Assembly: GCA_009937085.1 (NCBI GenBank)
Contig: JAACDD010000147.1
Coordinates: 1-25,355 of the forward strand
DNA: 25,355 bases
DNA from: Bacteroidota bacterium
GTDB taxonomy: Bacteria > Bacteroidota > Bacteroidia > Flavobacteriales > Flavobacteriaceae
Direction: 5' to 3'
Each line of letters begins with the position of its first letter. Position 1 is the first letter of the stretch. Below the pieces are notes generated by a model. It saw only the letters and a list, made by a program, of their open reading frames with translations. It did no database searches and was not told where the DNA came from. Shown piece after piece: positions 1-7,252 of this stretch. The translations under genes were made by a program, and so were the position numbers.

Positions 1-802
1 AATCGATGAATTCTAAGCCCTGAAGCAACCTATCGGCAAAAGCTGAAATACGCATGCTCCATTGCTTCATTTTTTTACGCTCAACAGGGTGTCCGCCGCG
101 CTCTGAAACTCCTTGCACTACTTCATCGTTTGCGAGTACAGTCCCCAAAGCAGGACACCAATTCACCTCAGTTTCTGCCAAATATGTTAGACGAAAACGG
201 AGTAAAAATATTTGTCTTTCCATTTCATCCATACTACGCCAATCTTCGGCTGTGCATGTTGGTGTATCGTCATCACAAGCGGCTTCCAAATCTTGTGTGC
301 CAAAATGTTCCAAGTGCTGAATAAGTGCGTCTATCGGACGTGCTTTGTCCTGTTTGGTGTCGTACCAAGCATCAAATAAAAGTGAAAAAATCCATTGCGT
401 CCAGCGGTAATAAGAAGAATCTGAAGTGCGCACTTCTCTTGACCAATCAAACGAAAAACCCATTCGGTCAAGCTGTTCGCGGTAGCGTTTAATGTTTGTT
501 TCAGTTGTGACAGCAGGATGCTGTCCTGTTTGAATGGCATATTGTTCGGCAGGAAGTCCAAACGAGTCATAGCCTTGCGGATGCAATACATTAAATCCTT
601 TGTGACGTTTGTAGCGTGCCACAATATCACTTGCAATATAGCCTAGCGGATGCCCCACGTGTAGCCCTGCTCCTGATGGATATGGAAACATATCCAATAC
701 ATAAAATTTGGGTTTATCAGACGGCTGGTCCACTTTATAGGTTTGCTGCGATGCCCAAATCGCTTGCCACTTTTCCTCAATATCTTGAAACGGATATCCC
801 AT
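1..802 (-). CDS. leuS: Leucyl-tRNA synthetase, N-terminal part (cut by window edge)
   Basis: Class I aminoacyl-tRNA synthetase that charges tRNA-Leu with leucine in the cytoplasm. The first 267 residues are visible; the gene runs off the left edge. The start at 802 opens with MGYPFQDIEEKWQ, typical of bacterial LeuS, followed by FPYPSGAGLHVGHPLGY, which contains the HIGH-type ATP-binding motif (HVGH), then GYDSFGLPAEQYAI and the DRMGFSFDWSRE stretch of the catalytic core. The later VNWCPALGTVLANDEV is the segment preceding the editing domain. An insertion of about 40 acidic residues (GTQDLEAACDDDTP region) lies before it. The KMSKS motif and tRNA-binding parts lie outside the window. ftsX is divergent, 101 bases away. 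Identification is certain; only the 3' end is missing. Confidence 0.96.
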   Translation of the reverse strand, partial: MGYPFQDIEEKWQAIWASQQTYKVDQPSDKPKFYVLDMFPYPSGAGLHVGHPLGYIASDIVARYKRHKGFNVLHPQGYDSFGLPAEQYAIQTGQHPAVTTETNIKRYREQLDRMGFSFDWSREVRTSDSSYYRWTQWIFSLLFDAWYDTKQDKARPIDALIQHLEHFGTQDLEAACDDDTPTCTAEDWRSMDEMERQIFLLRFRLTYLAETEVNWCPALGTVLANDEVVQGVSERGGHPVERKKMKQWSMRISAFADRLLQGLEFID

Positions 803-818
803 ACAAACAATTAAGCCA

Positions 819-826
819 CAAAAATA
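819..826 (-). promoter_or_regulatory. Possible leuS promoter -7 box
   Basis: On the minus strand the sequence reads TATTTTTG, a full match to the Bacteroidetes -7 consensus TAnnTTTG, 16 bases before the leuS start codon. No clear -33 TTTG was found at the usual distance, so this is only a candidate. Confidence 0.4.
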
Positions 827-903
827 ACATTTTAAGTACGGTCTTTAGGAAAACAAGCAAGATTGTTCCGTCATATTTTCTATTTTTATGCCTTAGAACA
901 ACT

Positions 904-1773
904 ATGTCCGCAACCCGCATATACAAACGACGCCTTTTTGCTTCCTACTTTTCTGTTGTTAGCAGCACTACTTTGGTGTTGTTTGTTCTAAGTATCCTGG
1001 GTTTTATTTTGCTCAATAGTCAATCCATTGCCAACTATTTTAAAGAACAAGTAACCATGACTGTTTTTTTGGAAGATGAAACCAAAGAAATGGAGCGAGA
1101 GCAATTGATTACTACCATACAATTAGCCCCATTTACAAAAGCGGTGCAGTTTATATCTAAGGAAACGGCAGCCAGTGAACACAGTGCTACAATTGGCGAA
1201 GATTTTATGGATTTTTTGGGGTATAATCCGCTGCAAGATGCACTTGACATTGGACTAAAGGCCGATTTTGTTACCACAGAAGTTTTGGACAGCTTAAGCG
1301 ATGTGATTGAGCAAAAGCCTTTTATTTCTGAAGTACTTTACGATCGTCCGCTTATTGTTTTACTCAATCAAAATATTCAACGATTTGGATTTTGGCTGCT
1401 TGTGTGCAGTGGTGTTTTTATAGGCATTGCATTACTACTGATCAATCATTCCATCAAATTATCCATTTACAGTAAACGACTCATCATACAAACGATGTTG
1501 TTGGTTGGGGCTAAAAAGCGTTTTATTCGACGGCCTTTTCTGTGGCGTTATATGGGTCTTGGGGTCTTAAGCGCAGGTTTTGCCTTGGCAGGTTTTGCAA
1601 CAGTTCTACGCTTTTTAGTGCAGTTGATTCCGCAAATCAACTGGTGGGAAAATCAACTCTCACTCGTGCTTTTGACGGCTTCTATTTTGGGCGGCTCAAT
1701 GTTTATTTGTGGCATAAGTGCTTGGTTTGCAACGCGCAAGCACCTTCGCTTAACCTATGACATTATTTACTGA
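904..1773 (+). CDS. ftsX: Cell-division permease-like protein FtsX
   Basis: Inner-membrane partner of the FtsE ATPase; in other bacteria FtsEX couples the divisome to activation of cell-wall hydrolases. The protein is 289 residues. It opens with a basic stretch (MSATRIYKRRLFASYFS), a first membrane segment around 20-42, an extracytoplasmic domain of about 120 residues (TMTVFLEDET onward), and three membrane segments in the C-terminal half. This is the FtsX/MacB-type permease layout. The start at 904 was chosen because the family begins at this basic stretch; the upstream open frame back to 616 overlaps leuS on the other strand and has no family resemblance. ftsE is not in the window. The gene leads a run of five same-strand genes, with DUF3098 only 2 bases downstream. 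Confidence 0.9.
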   Translation: MSATRIYKRRLFASYFSVVSSTTLVLFVLSILGFILLNSQSIANYFKEQVTMTVFLEDETKEMEREQLITTIQLAPFTKAVQFISKETAASEHSATIGEDFMDFLGYNPLQDALDIGLKADFVTTEVLDSLSDVIEQKPFISEVLYDRPLIVLLNQNIQRFGFWLLVCSGVFIGIALLLINHSIKLSIYSKRLIIQTMLLVGAKKRFIRRPFLWRYMGLGVLSAGFALAGFATVLRFLVQLIPQINWWENQLSLVLLTASILGGSMFICGISAWFATRKHLRLTYDIIY

Positions 1774-1775
1774 TT

Positions 1776-2006
1776 ATGAAAAACGAAAAAGAGTTTTTAT
1801 TTGGAAAAAGATCCTATCAAATTATGGGTGCTGGGCTCGCACTTATCATATTGGGCTTTGTACTTATGACGGGTGGCGGCAGTGACGACCCAAATGTTTT
1901 TAACCCCGCTATTTTTAGCCCATTGCGTATCCGTGTAGCGCCTACGCTTGTGTTAGCAGGTTTTGCTGTATTGATCGTTGCTATTTTAGCAACCAAGAAA
2001 AAATAA
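1776..2006 (+). CDS. DUF3098 family small membrane protein
   Basis: A 76-residue protein with a short charged N-terminus and two predicted membrane segments, about residues 15-31 (GAGLALIILGFVLMTGG) and 53-72 (PTLVLAGFAVLIVAILA). They are joined by a loop with SDDPNVFNPAIFSPLRIRVAP and followed by KKK. This FNPAIFSxxRIxVAP pattern with a two-helix hairpin is typical of the DUF3098 family of Bacteroidetes, usually found between ftsX and uppP as here. Its biochemical role is not known. The position between a division permease and the undecaprenyl-diphosphate phosphatase suggests an envelope role, which is inference. Its stop codon shares one base with the uppP start (TAATG), suggesting coupled translation. 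Confidence 0.85.
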   Translation: MKNEKEFLFGKRSYQIMGAGLALIILGFVLMTGGGSDDPNVFNPAIFSPLRIRVAPTLVLAGFAVLIVAILATKKK

Positions 2007-2800
2007 TGGGTTTTTGGGAGGCATTAGTATTGGGAGTTGTACAAGGGCTAACCGAATTTTTACCTGTTTCCTCTAGTGGACATATAGCCCTTTTTACTAC
2101 ACTATTAGCTGGGGAAACGCTACCGGAAGAAAGCCTCCTCTTTACTATTTTAGTGCATGCGGCAACAGCTCTTGCAACCACCGTTGTATTTCGAAAAGAC
2201 ATAGTGGAACTCATTCAAGGTTTTTTTCAAAAGGACAATCCAAAGGCACGGCATTATATTGGGAAAATTGCACTTTCTATGCTGCCCGCAGTCGCAGTTG
2301 GCTTGTTTTTTGAGGAAGAAATCACGGCGCTTTTTGGGTCTAATTTGGCACTCGTTGGTGCGATGCTGTGTATTACCGCCCTACTCCTATTTTTCACTGA
2401 CCGCACCATAACAAAAGAACGTTCAATCTCCTACACATTTGCGCTACTCATCGGGCTAGCACAAGCCGTAGCTATACTCCCAGGAATTTCGAGAAGTGGA
2501 GCTACGATTGCCACGGCATTACTCATTGGGGCAACACGTCCGGAGGCTGCTCGTTTTTCGTTTTTAATGGTCATCCCGCTTATTTTGGGGAGCATGGCAA
2601 AAACCTTGCTCGATAATGGCCCCGCCGTTTTTGGAACTGTTGACGCGCTACCGTTATTTACAGGTTTTATAGCTGCTTTATTTTCTGGTATTATGGCGTG
2701 TACGTGGATGATTAGCATCGTGAAAAAAAGTAAACTGAGCTATTTTGCAGCCTACTGTTTGATTGTTGGAATTATCGCATCTATTGTCGCATGGACATAA
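2006..2800 (+). CDS. uppP: Undecaprenyl-diphosphatase UppP (BacA)
   Basis: Integral membrane enzyme that dephosphorylates undecaprenyl diphosphate to recycle the lipid carrier for peptidoglycan and other envelope polymers; in other bacteria it also confers bacitracin tolerance. At 264 residues it has the usual family length. Both signature motifs are present: VVQGLTEFLPVSSSGH (residues about 11-26, with the glutamate and serine-rich catalytic stretch) and LPGISRSGATI (around 158-168), followed by FSFLMVIPLILG. Several hydrophobic segments cover most of the rest. The start is fixed by the TAATG overlap with the upstream DUF3098 gene. The 3' end overlaps truB by 10 bases, so the two are probably co-translated. 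Confidence 0.96.
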   Translation: MGFWEALVLGVVQGLTEFLPVSSSGHIALFTTLLAGETLPEESLLFTILVHAATALATTVVFRKDIVELIQGFFQKDNPKARHYIGKIALSMLPAVAVGLFFEEEITALFGSNLALVGAMLCITALLLFFTDRTITKERSISYTFALLIGLAQAVAILPGISRSGATIATALLIGATRPEAARFSFLMVIPLILGSMAKTLLDNGPAVFGTVDALPLFTGFIAALFSGIMACTWMISIVKKSKLSYFAAYCLIVGIIASIVAWT

Positions 2801-3498
2801 ATTTTTCTAAAGACGTATTTCTGGAAGGACAACTTCTACTAATTGAAAAACCCCTTGAGTGGACATCTTTTCAATTGGTGAATAAGATTAGATGGGCCAT
2901 TCGTAAAACCTACGGAATCAAAAAAATAAAAGTAGGTCACGCGGGTACTTTAGATCCACTTGCCACAGGGTTAATGCTAATCTGCACAGGGAAAATGACC
3001 AAACAGATTAATCAATTTATGGGGATGGATAAGACCTACTCCGGCACCTTTCGTTTGGGTGCAACAACGCCTTCCTACGATTTGGAAACTGCAGTAAGTA
3101 ATCCAACGCCTATTGACCACATCACAAGTGCCTTATTAGAAGAAGCACGCCATACATTTTTAGGGAAGATTCAGCAAAAACCTCCGCTGCACTCCGCCAT
3201 AAAGAAAGATGGAAAACGCCTTTATACCATTGCAAGAGCAGGAGAAACTATAGAAATTCCATCGCGAGAAGTCACGATTACGTCATTTGATTTGACTAAT
3301 ATCAACCTTCCAGATATAGACTTTTTAGTGTCTTGTAGCAAAGGGACTTATATCCGTTCTTTAGCGCACGATTTTGGACAAACGCTTAACTGCGGTGCAC
3401 ACTTGGTAGCGTTGCGCAGAACTGCTATTGGGAACTACACGCTTACGGATAGTTTGACACTTGACACATTTTTACATAATTTAGAAGAAAAATCGTAA
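2791..3498 (+). CDS. truB: tRNA pseudouridine(55) synthase TruB
   Basis: Converts U55 in the T-loop of tRNAs to pseudouridine. The protein is 235 residues and carries the catalytic motif KVGHAGTLDPLATGLM, with the nucleophile Asp at about residue 55. Also visible are the family motifs DKTYSGTFRLGATTPSYD, QKPPLHSAIKKDGKRLY and SKGTYIRSLAHDFG. It lacks an added C-terminal PUA domain, as in many short bacterial forms. The start at 2791 lies inside the end of uppP and gives an N-terminus (FLEGQLLLIEKPLEWTSF) that fits the family. tag follows after 2 bases, so it sits in the same presumed transcript. Confidence 0.96.
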   Translation: MDINFSKDVFLEGQLLLIEKPLEWTSFQLVNKIRWAIRKTYGIKKIKVGHAGTLDPLATGLMLICTGKMTKQINQFMGMDKTYSGTFRLGATTPSYDLETAVSNPTPIDHITSALLEEARHTFLGKIQQKPPLHSAIKKDGKRLYTIARAGETIEIPSREVTITSFDLTNINLPDIDFLVSCSKGTYIRSLAHDFGQTLNCGAHLVALRRTAIGNYTLTDSLTLDTFLHNLEEKS

Positions 3499-3500
3499 CC

Positions 3501-4085
3501 ATGGAACCTTTCCGCTGCGATTGGTGTTTGGCAAATCCTACCTATATCGCTTATCACGATGATGAATGGGGCGTTCCGATTTTTGACGATCATAAACTAT
3601 TTGAAGCGCTTTTACTTGAAACGTTTCAAGCAGGTTTGTCTTGGTGGGCTATTTTGAAAAAGCGTGAACATTTCCGTGAAGCCTTTCACGATTTTGACCT
3701 ACACCGTGTGGCACAACTAACAGCGTATGACGTAGAAAAACTCCTTCTTAATAAGGGAATCATTCGAAATAAAGGTAAAATTACAGCAGCGATTACAAAT
3801 GCACGCTCTTTTATAGAAATTCAAAAAGAAGTAGGCAGTTTTAGCGAATATATGTGGTCATTCACAAACGGAGTACCCATCCAAAATAGGTTTGAGCAAA
3901 CCCATGAAATTCCACAAACGACCGCCTTGGCCATTCAAATGAGTAACGACCTAAAAAAACGTGGATTTAAATACATTGGGAAAATTACAATGTATGCCCA
4001 TATGCAGGCTGTGGGTATGGTTAACGACCATGTAGTAGATTGTTTTAGGCACAAGGAAATAGCCGCGCTTAGTCCAAATAACTAA
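3501..4085 (+). CDS. tag: DNA-3-methyladenine glycosylase I
   Basis: Base-excision repair enzyme that removes 3-methyladenine from alkylated DNA. The protein is 194 residues, usual for the family. The Tag zinc site is intact: Cys6 in RCDWCLANP, His19 in YIAYHDDEWGVP, and His177 and Cys181 in VNDHVVDCFRH. The active-site glutamate is in LLLETFQAGLSWWAILKKRE, followed by GIIRNKGKI and KKRGFKYIGKITMYAHMQA. It is the last gene of the ftsX-to-tag run. Its final 17 bases overlap the 3' end of the convergent aat gene, and no terminator hairpin was seen there. Confidence 0.95.
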   Translation: MEPFRCDWCLANPTYIAYHDDEWGVPIFDDHKLFEALLLETFQAGLSWWAILKKREHFREAFHDFDLHRVAQLTAYDVEKLLLNKGIIRNKGKITAAITNARSFIEIQKEVGSFSEYMWSFTNGVPIQNRFEQTHEIPQTTALAIQMSNDLKKRGFKYIGKITMYAHMQAVGMVNDHVVDCFRHKEIAALSPNN

Positions 4086-4701
4086 GAAATTCTTTTCTAG
4101 AAATTGGCGCAGCGCCCATACTTGCCAAATGTGCCGTAGGCACTTGACAATCAATGAGTCTATATTTATTCTTCTTTAATTCTCTAGTAAGATAAATCAA
4201 GGCTAGTTTACTGGAGTTACTTGCTTTTGAAAACATACTTTCGCCACAAAATACATCTCCAATATCAATGCCATAAAGTCCTCCTACAAGTTTTGCACCA
4301 TCCCAAACTTCAACCGAGTGTGCGTGTCCTTGTTCATGCAAAACCCCATACACTTCCATTAATCCGGGTGTAATCCATGTACCCGTTTGCCCAAATCGTT
4401 TTACTCCCGCACAAGATTGTACTACTTGGTTAAAGGCTTTATTGAATGTAATTTCATAAGGGTGTTTTCGTAGTAAACTGCGCATGCTTTTAGAAATACG
4501 CAATTCATCTGGAAAGAGCACCATTCTTGGGTCTGGGCTCCACCAAATCAAAAACTCATCTTGTTCGAACCAAGGAAAAATTCCGCTGCGATAGGCAAGC
4601 AGTACTCGCTCTGGCCGCAGGTCACCGCCCACAGCAACAATCCCCTCTTTTGTAGCCAAATGAGGCGAAGGAAAACGCAATTCTTCCGATAAATGATACA
4701 T
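4069..4701 (-). CDS. aat: Leucyl/phenylalanyl-tRNA-protein transferase
   Basis: Adds leucine or phenylalanine from aminoacyl-tRNA to proteins with N-terminal Lys or Arg, marking them for the ClpS/ClpAP N-end-rule degradation route. The protein is 210 residues. Family motifs are clear: FPSPHLATKEGIVAVGGDL, LLAYRSGIFPWF, IWWSPDPRMVLFPDEL, TWITPGLMEVYGVLHEQG, HSVEVWDGAKLVGGLYG and GDVFCGESMFS, ending in IDCQVPTAHLASMGA. It lies 8 bases downstream of the DUF3127 gene and is presumably transcribed with it. The convergent overlap with tag is short and leaves both reading frames intact. Confidence 0.96.
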   Translation of the reverse strand: MYHLSEELRFPSPHLATKEGIVAVGGDLRPERVLLAYRSGIFPWFEQDEFLIWWSPDPRMVLFPDELRISKSMRSLLRKHPYEITFNKAFNQVVQSCAGVKRFGQTGTWITPGLMEVYGVLHEQGHAHSVEVWDGAKLVGGLYGIDIGDVFCGESMFSKASNSSKLALIYLTRELKKNKYRLIDCQVPTAHLASMGAAPISRKEFLSYLD

Positions 4702-4709
4702 ACGTTTAG

Positions 4710-5072
4710 CTAGAAGGGCAGATCGTCTGGCGCTTCTTTTTCAGGTGCGTCTGGCATGGTTTCAAATGGCGCAGCCGGTGGTGGAGGTGGTGTAGCGTCT
4801 GCAGCATCTATACGCCATCCTTGAATAGAGTTGAAATATTTGATCTCGCCTTGTGGGCTTTGCCACTCGCGTCCACGAAGGTTTATACCTACTTTAACTC
4901 GCTGACCTACGGCATATGCATCAAGAAGAGAACACTTGTCTTGAACAAATTCCACAAGTAAGTGTTGTGGGTATTGCTCTTCAGTTGTAAGCACAAGTTC
5001 GCGCTTTTGAAATCCGTTTGATCCGTACTCCTTAGTTTGGTCTATTTGTTTGATTTTTCCTGTAATATCCAT
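4710..5072 (-). CDS. DUF3127 protein with SSB-like DDLPF tail
   Basis: A protein of about 120 residues from the DUF3127 family, common in Bacteroidetes. The core (MDITGKIKQIDQTKEYGSNG, then RELVLTTEEQYPQHLLVEFV, QRVKVGINLRGREW, KYFNSIQGWRI) reads as one small OB-fold-like beta domain. A flexible Pro/Ala-rich stretch follows (ATPPPPPAAPF), and the last five residues are DDLPF, the same as the C-terminal tip of SSB at 23579. This suggests a single-strand-DNA-binding-like protein or an SSB-tail mimic that recruits repair proteins; that is inference. The start at 5072 is preferred over 5093 because a good promoter at 5095-5124 would place the transcription start after 5093. It is followed closely by aat. 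Confidence 0.85.
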   Translation of the reverse strand: MDITGKIKQIDQTKEYGSNGFQKRELVLTTEEQYPQHLLVEFVQDKCSLLDAYAVGQRVKVGINLRGREWQSPQGEIKYFNSIQGWRIDAADATPPPPPAAPFETMPDAPEKEAPDDLPF

Positions 5073-5094
5073 GCGGTGGTTAATGATGTTCATA

Positions 5095-5124
5095 CAAATT
5101 TACTCAATTTACAGCGAACACAAA
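5095..5124 (-). promoter_or_regulatory. Promoter for DUF3127-aat
   Basis: On the minus strand TTTG (5124-5121) is followed after 18 bases by TAAATTTG (5102-5095), matching the Bacteroidetes -33/-7 consensus. Transcription would start near 5088, which supports the start codon at 5072. Confidence 0.7.
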
Positions 5125-5151
5125 GGATGAAAATATACTATATTCGTATAT

Positions 5152-6327
5152 ATGAGATTAAGCTTCTCTTACGCAAACCAACGCAATTTCCGCATCGTGG
5201 GGTTTGTACTGGTAGTGTGTTTTGTTGGGTTTACCCTTTGGAACACCAATAAATTAATTCAGCGTATTCAAAATGATGAACGCCAACAAATGGAATTATG
5301 GGGTCTGGCACAAGAAGATCTTGCTTCAAACACCAACTTAAATCAACCTATTAGCCCGTTGACCTTTAAAATAATGACTGGTGAAAATACCATTCCAATG
5401 ATCGTGGTGGATGGTGATAACAAACTCCTGTTTTCAAATAATATAAATGAGCGGAAATTAGCTCAGGACTCTGTGAGTTATATAGCAGAATTGATTAAAG
5501 AATTTAGTGCTACGCACAAACCTGTCGAAATCGTTTATCAAGACAGTTTGTACCAAAAAATGTATTATGGTAATTCGAAACTCATAAATCAATTGCGTTT
5601 CTATCCCATTGCTTTTTTTCTAATTGTAGCATTTTTAAGTAGTCTTTTGATTGCCTATTACAAAAGCACACAGCAAGTGGTTGCTAACAAATTATGGACA
5701 GGCATGGCCAAAGAAACTGCGCATCAGTTAGGAACGCCCATTTCTTCGCTTTTAGGTTGGTTAACCATTTTAGAACAGCACGAAATAGATGAAAAATTAC
5801 TAACACAAATCAAAAGCGATGTCAAACGCTTGGAAACCATTAGCGCGCGCTTTTCAAAAATTGGCTCATTACCAAATAAAAAAGCATCAAAGCTTAGCCG
5901 CGTCGTGCAAGAACTTGTTTCGTATATGCAAATTCGTATTCCTAAAGGTATTAGGCTTCATGTAAATGAAAAAGGGCATGAACATTTGGTTGAAATCAAT
6001 GCAGAACTCGTCGCATGGGTGTTGGAGAATTTAATAAAAAATAGCATTGATGCCATACGAGGTGAAGGGTCGATCACCATAGATCTAAACTGGGAAAACG
6101 ACGCAAAAATTATCATCCGTGATTCCGGAAATGGTATTCCAAAAAAACTTCAGAAAGCTATTTTTAATCCTGGCGTTACAACCAAAAAAAGAGGCTGGGG
6201 ACTTGGGTTATCGTTAGCAAAACGCATTGTTGAACAATATCACGGCGGAAAACTTAGTCTTTTAGAAAGCTCCGAAAAAGGAACCACTTTTGAAATTCAA
6301 CTACCACTTACTCAAAAGCAGCATTGA
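5152..6327 (+). CDS. Membrane sensor histidine kinase
   Basis: A 391-residue kinase. The first membrane helix is at about 13-31, an extracytoplasmic sensor region with a PAS/CACHE-like stretch at 33-150 (IPMIVVDGDNKLLFSNN), and the second helix at about 151-169. The H-box is MAKETAHQLGTPISSLLGWL, with the phosphorylatable His at 191. The ATPase domain has the N-box (LENLIKNSIDAI, around 291-302), G1 (DSGNGIP, around 324) and G2 (GWGLGLSLAKRIV, around 348). There is no receiver domain and no response regulator beside it, so it is an orphan kinase whose partner is elsewhere. The KETAHQLGTPxSSL H-box is typical of a kinase group in Bacteroidetes. The signal sensed cannot be told. The final 20 bases overlap the convergent HIT gene. 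Confidence 0.92.
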   Translation: MRLSFSYANQRNFRIVGFVLVVCFVGFTLWNTNKLIQRIQNDERQQMELWGLAQEDLASNTNLNQPISPLTFKIMTGENTIPMIVVDGDNKLLFSNNINERKLAQDSVSYIAELIKEFSATHKPVEIVYQDSLYQKMYYGNSKLINQLRFYPIAFFLIVAFLSSLLIAYYKSTQQVVANKLWTGMAKETAHQLGTPISSLLGWLTILEQHEIDEKLLTQIKSDVKRLETISARFSKIGSLPNKKASKLSRVVQELVSYMQIRIPKGIRLHVNEKGHEHLVEINAELVAWVLENLIKNSIDAIRGEGSITIDLNWENDAKIIIRDSGNGIPKKLQKAIFNPGVTTKKRGWGLGLSLAKRIVEQYHGGKLSLLESSEKGTTFEIQLPLTQKQH

Positions 6328-6700
6328 TTTTTTCGGCGAGCGCCTTCATTTCTTCTTTAGACAATGACGTCTTTTTTTGAAAGGTGGCATCTGCCATTTC
6401 ATTCAATGGAATTAAGTGCACGTGGACATGCGGTACTTCAAGACCAATAACCGATAGCCCAATACGCTTACACGGAACTACTTGCCTAAGGGCAGTAGCC
6501 ACACGATGACTAAACTGCATCAGATTGAGGTACGCTTCTTCGTCTAAATCAAAAAGTTTGTCTGTTTCCTTTTTGGGTACACAAAGGGTGTGCCCAAGTG
6601 CATTTGGATTTACATCCAAAAAGGCAATGTGGTTGTCGTCTTCTGCAACAATATTGGCAGGAAGTTCACGAGCAATAATTCGGCTAAAAATAGACGCCAT
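6308..6700 (-). CDS. HIT family nucleotide hydrolase/transferase
   Basis: A 130-residue histidine-triad protein of the HinT-like branch. Such enzymes hydrolyse phosphoramidate bonds such as those of adenosine 5'-monophosphoramidate. The signature HVHVHLIP is present near residue 91-98, with the His-x-His-x-His loop that binds the alpha phosphate. The N-terminal part has SIFSRIIARELPANIVAEDD and HIAFLDVNPNALGHTLCVPK, both typical. It shares one base with the stop codon of greA (TAATG), so the two genes are likely translated in tandem from one transcript. The physiological substrate cannot be told from the sequence. The pairing greA-HIT is common in Flavobacteriia. Confidence 0.94.
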   Translation of the reverse strand: MASIFSRIIARELPANIVAEDDNHIAFLDVNPNALGHTLCVPKKETDKLFDLDEEAYLNLMQFSHRVATALRQVVPCKRIGLSVIGLEVPHVHVHLIPLNEMADATFQKKTSLSKEEMKALAEKINAAFE

Positions 6701-7173
6701 TAGCGTTCAATAGATAAGATCTCAAACTTAAGCGCGCCGTTTGGAACGGTTACTTCCGCAATATCTCCAACGGCCTTACCTAAAAGTCCTTTACCAATGG
6801 GAGAGTTAACCGAAATTTTTCCGGTTTTTAAATCGGCTTCACTTTCAGCAACAAGGGTATAATTCATTTCCATGTTGTTGTTCAGGTTTTTGATGCGCAC
6901 TTTTGAAAGTACCAAAACCTTAGAAATATCCAATTGCGACTCATCGATCACGCGCGCTCCCGATAGGGTTTCTTCAAGTTTTGAGATTTTCATTTCAAGC
7001 ATACCCTGCGCTTCTTTCGCAGCGTCGTACTCGGCATTTTCACTCAAATCTCCCTTGTCACGCGCCTCGCCAATTGCTTGTGACGCGCGCGGACGCTCAA
7101 CATCTTTTAGATGATTGAGTTCTTCCCTTAATTTTTTTAGCCCTTCGGCCGTATAATATGAAACTGTACTCAT
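6700..7173 (-). CDS. greA: Transcription elongation factor GreA
   Basis: Rescues backtracked RNA polymerase by stimulating cleavage of the 3' end of the nascent RNA. At 157 residues it has the standard length. The N-terminal coiled-coil domain starts YYTAEGLKKLREELNHLKDV and contains DKGDLSENAEYDAAKEAQG, the conserved acidic tip. The C-terminal FKBP-like domain has NSPIGKGLLGKAVGDIAEVTVP. The start at 7173 gives the normal N-terminus. A terminator-like hairpin lies in the leader, 17-36 bases before the start codon, downstream of a -7 box, so expression may be attenuated. It is the first gene of a two-gene operon with the HIT gene. Confidence 0.97.
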   Translation of the reverse strand: MSTVSYYTAEGLKKLREELNHLKDVERPRASQAIGEARDKGDLSENAEYDAAKEAQGMLEMKISKLEETLSGARVIDESQLDISKVLVLSKVRIKNLNNNMEMNYTLVAESEADLKTGKISVNSPIGKGLLGKAVGDIAEVTVPNGALKFEILSIER

Positions 7174-7183
7174 GGGGTGTTAT

Positions 7184-7209
7184 TAAAAAATCCCTTATGT
7201 TTAAGGGAT
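7184..7209 (-). terminator. Terminator-like hairpin in the greA leader
   Basis: On the minus strand a perfect 8-base-pair stem (ATCCCTTA / TAAGGGAT, 4-base loop AACA) spans 7209-7190 and is followed directly by a run of six T. It lies between the presumed greA promoter and the greA start codon. No minus-strand gene lies upstream for it to terminate, so it looks like an attenuator. The same palindrome could instead be a protein-binding operator. Confidence 0.6.
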
Positions 7210-7214
7210 GAATA

Positions 7215-7222
7215 CAAATATA
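7215..7222 (-). promoter_or_regulatory. Probable greA promoter -7 box
   Basis: The minus strand reads TATATTTG, a full match to TAnnTTTG, 42 bases upstream of the greA start. A -33 TTTG was not found at the usual spacing. Transcription would begin at or just before the leader hairpin. Confidence 0.5.
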
Positions 7223-7252
7223 CAATTTTCCTTTTTTATGCGTTTTATACAC

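Noticed and set aside
331..636. Minus-strand reading frame inside leuS
   Set aside because: It is the wrong frame; the leuS frame continues through the whole region with clear synthetase motifs.
616..903. N-terminal extension of ftsX
   Set aside because: The frame is open, but it overlaps leuS on the other strand and matches no FtsX N-terminus; the family start is at 904.
7208..7252. Earlier ATG for the Rieske-like lipoprotein
   Set aside because: It lies inside the greA leader palindrome and would bury the lipoprotein signal behind 15 residues.
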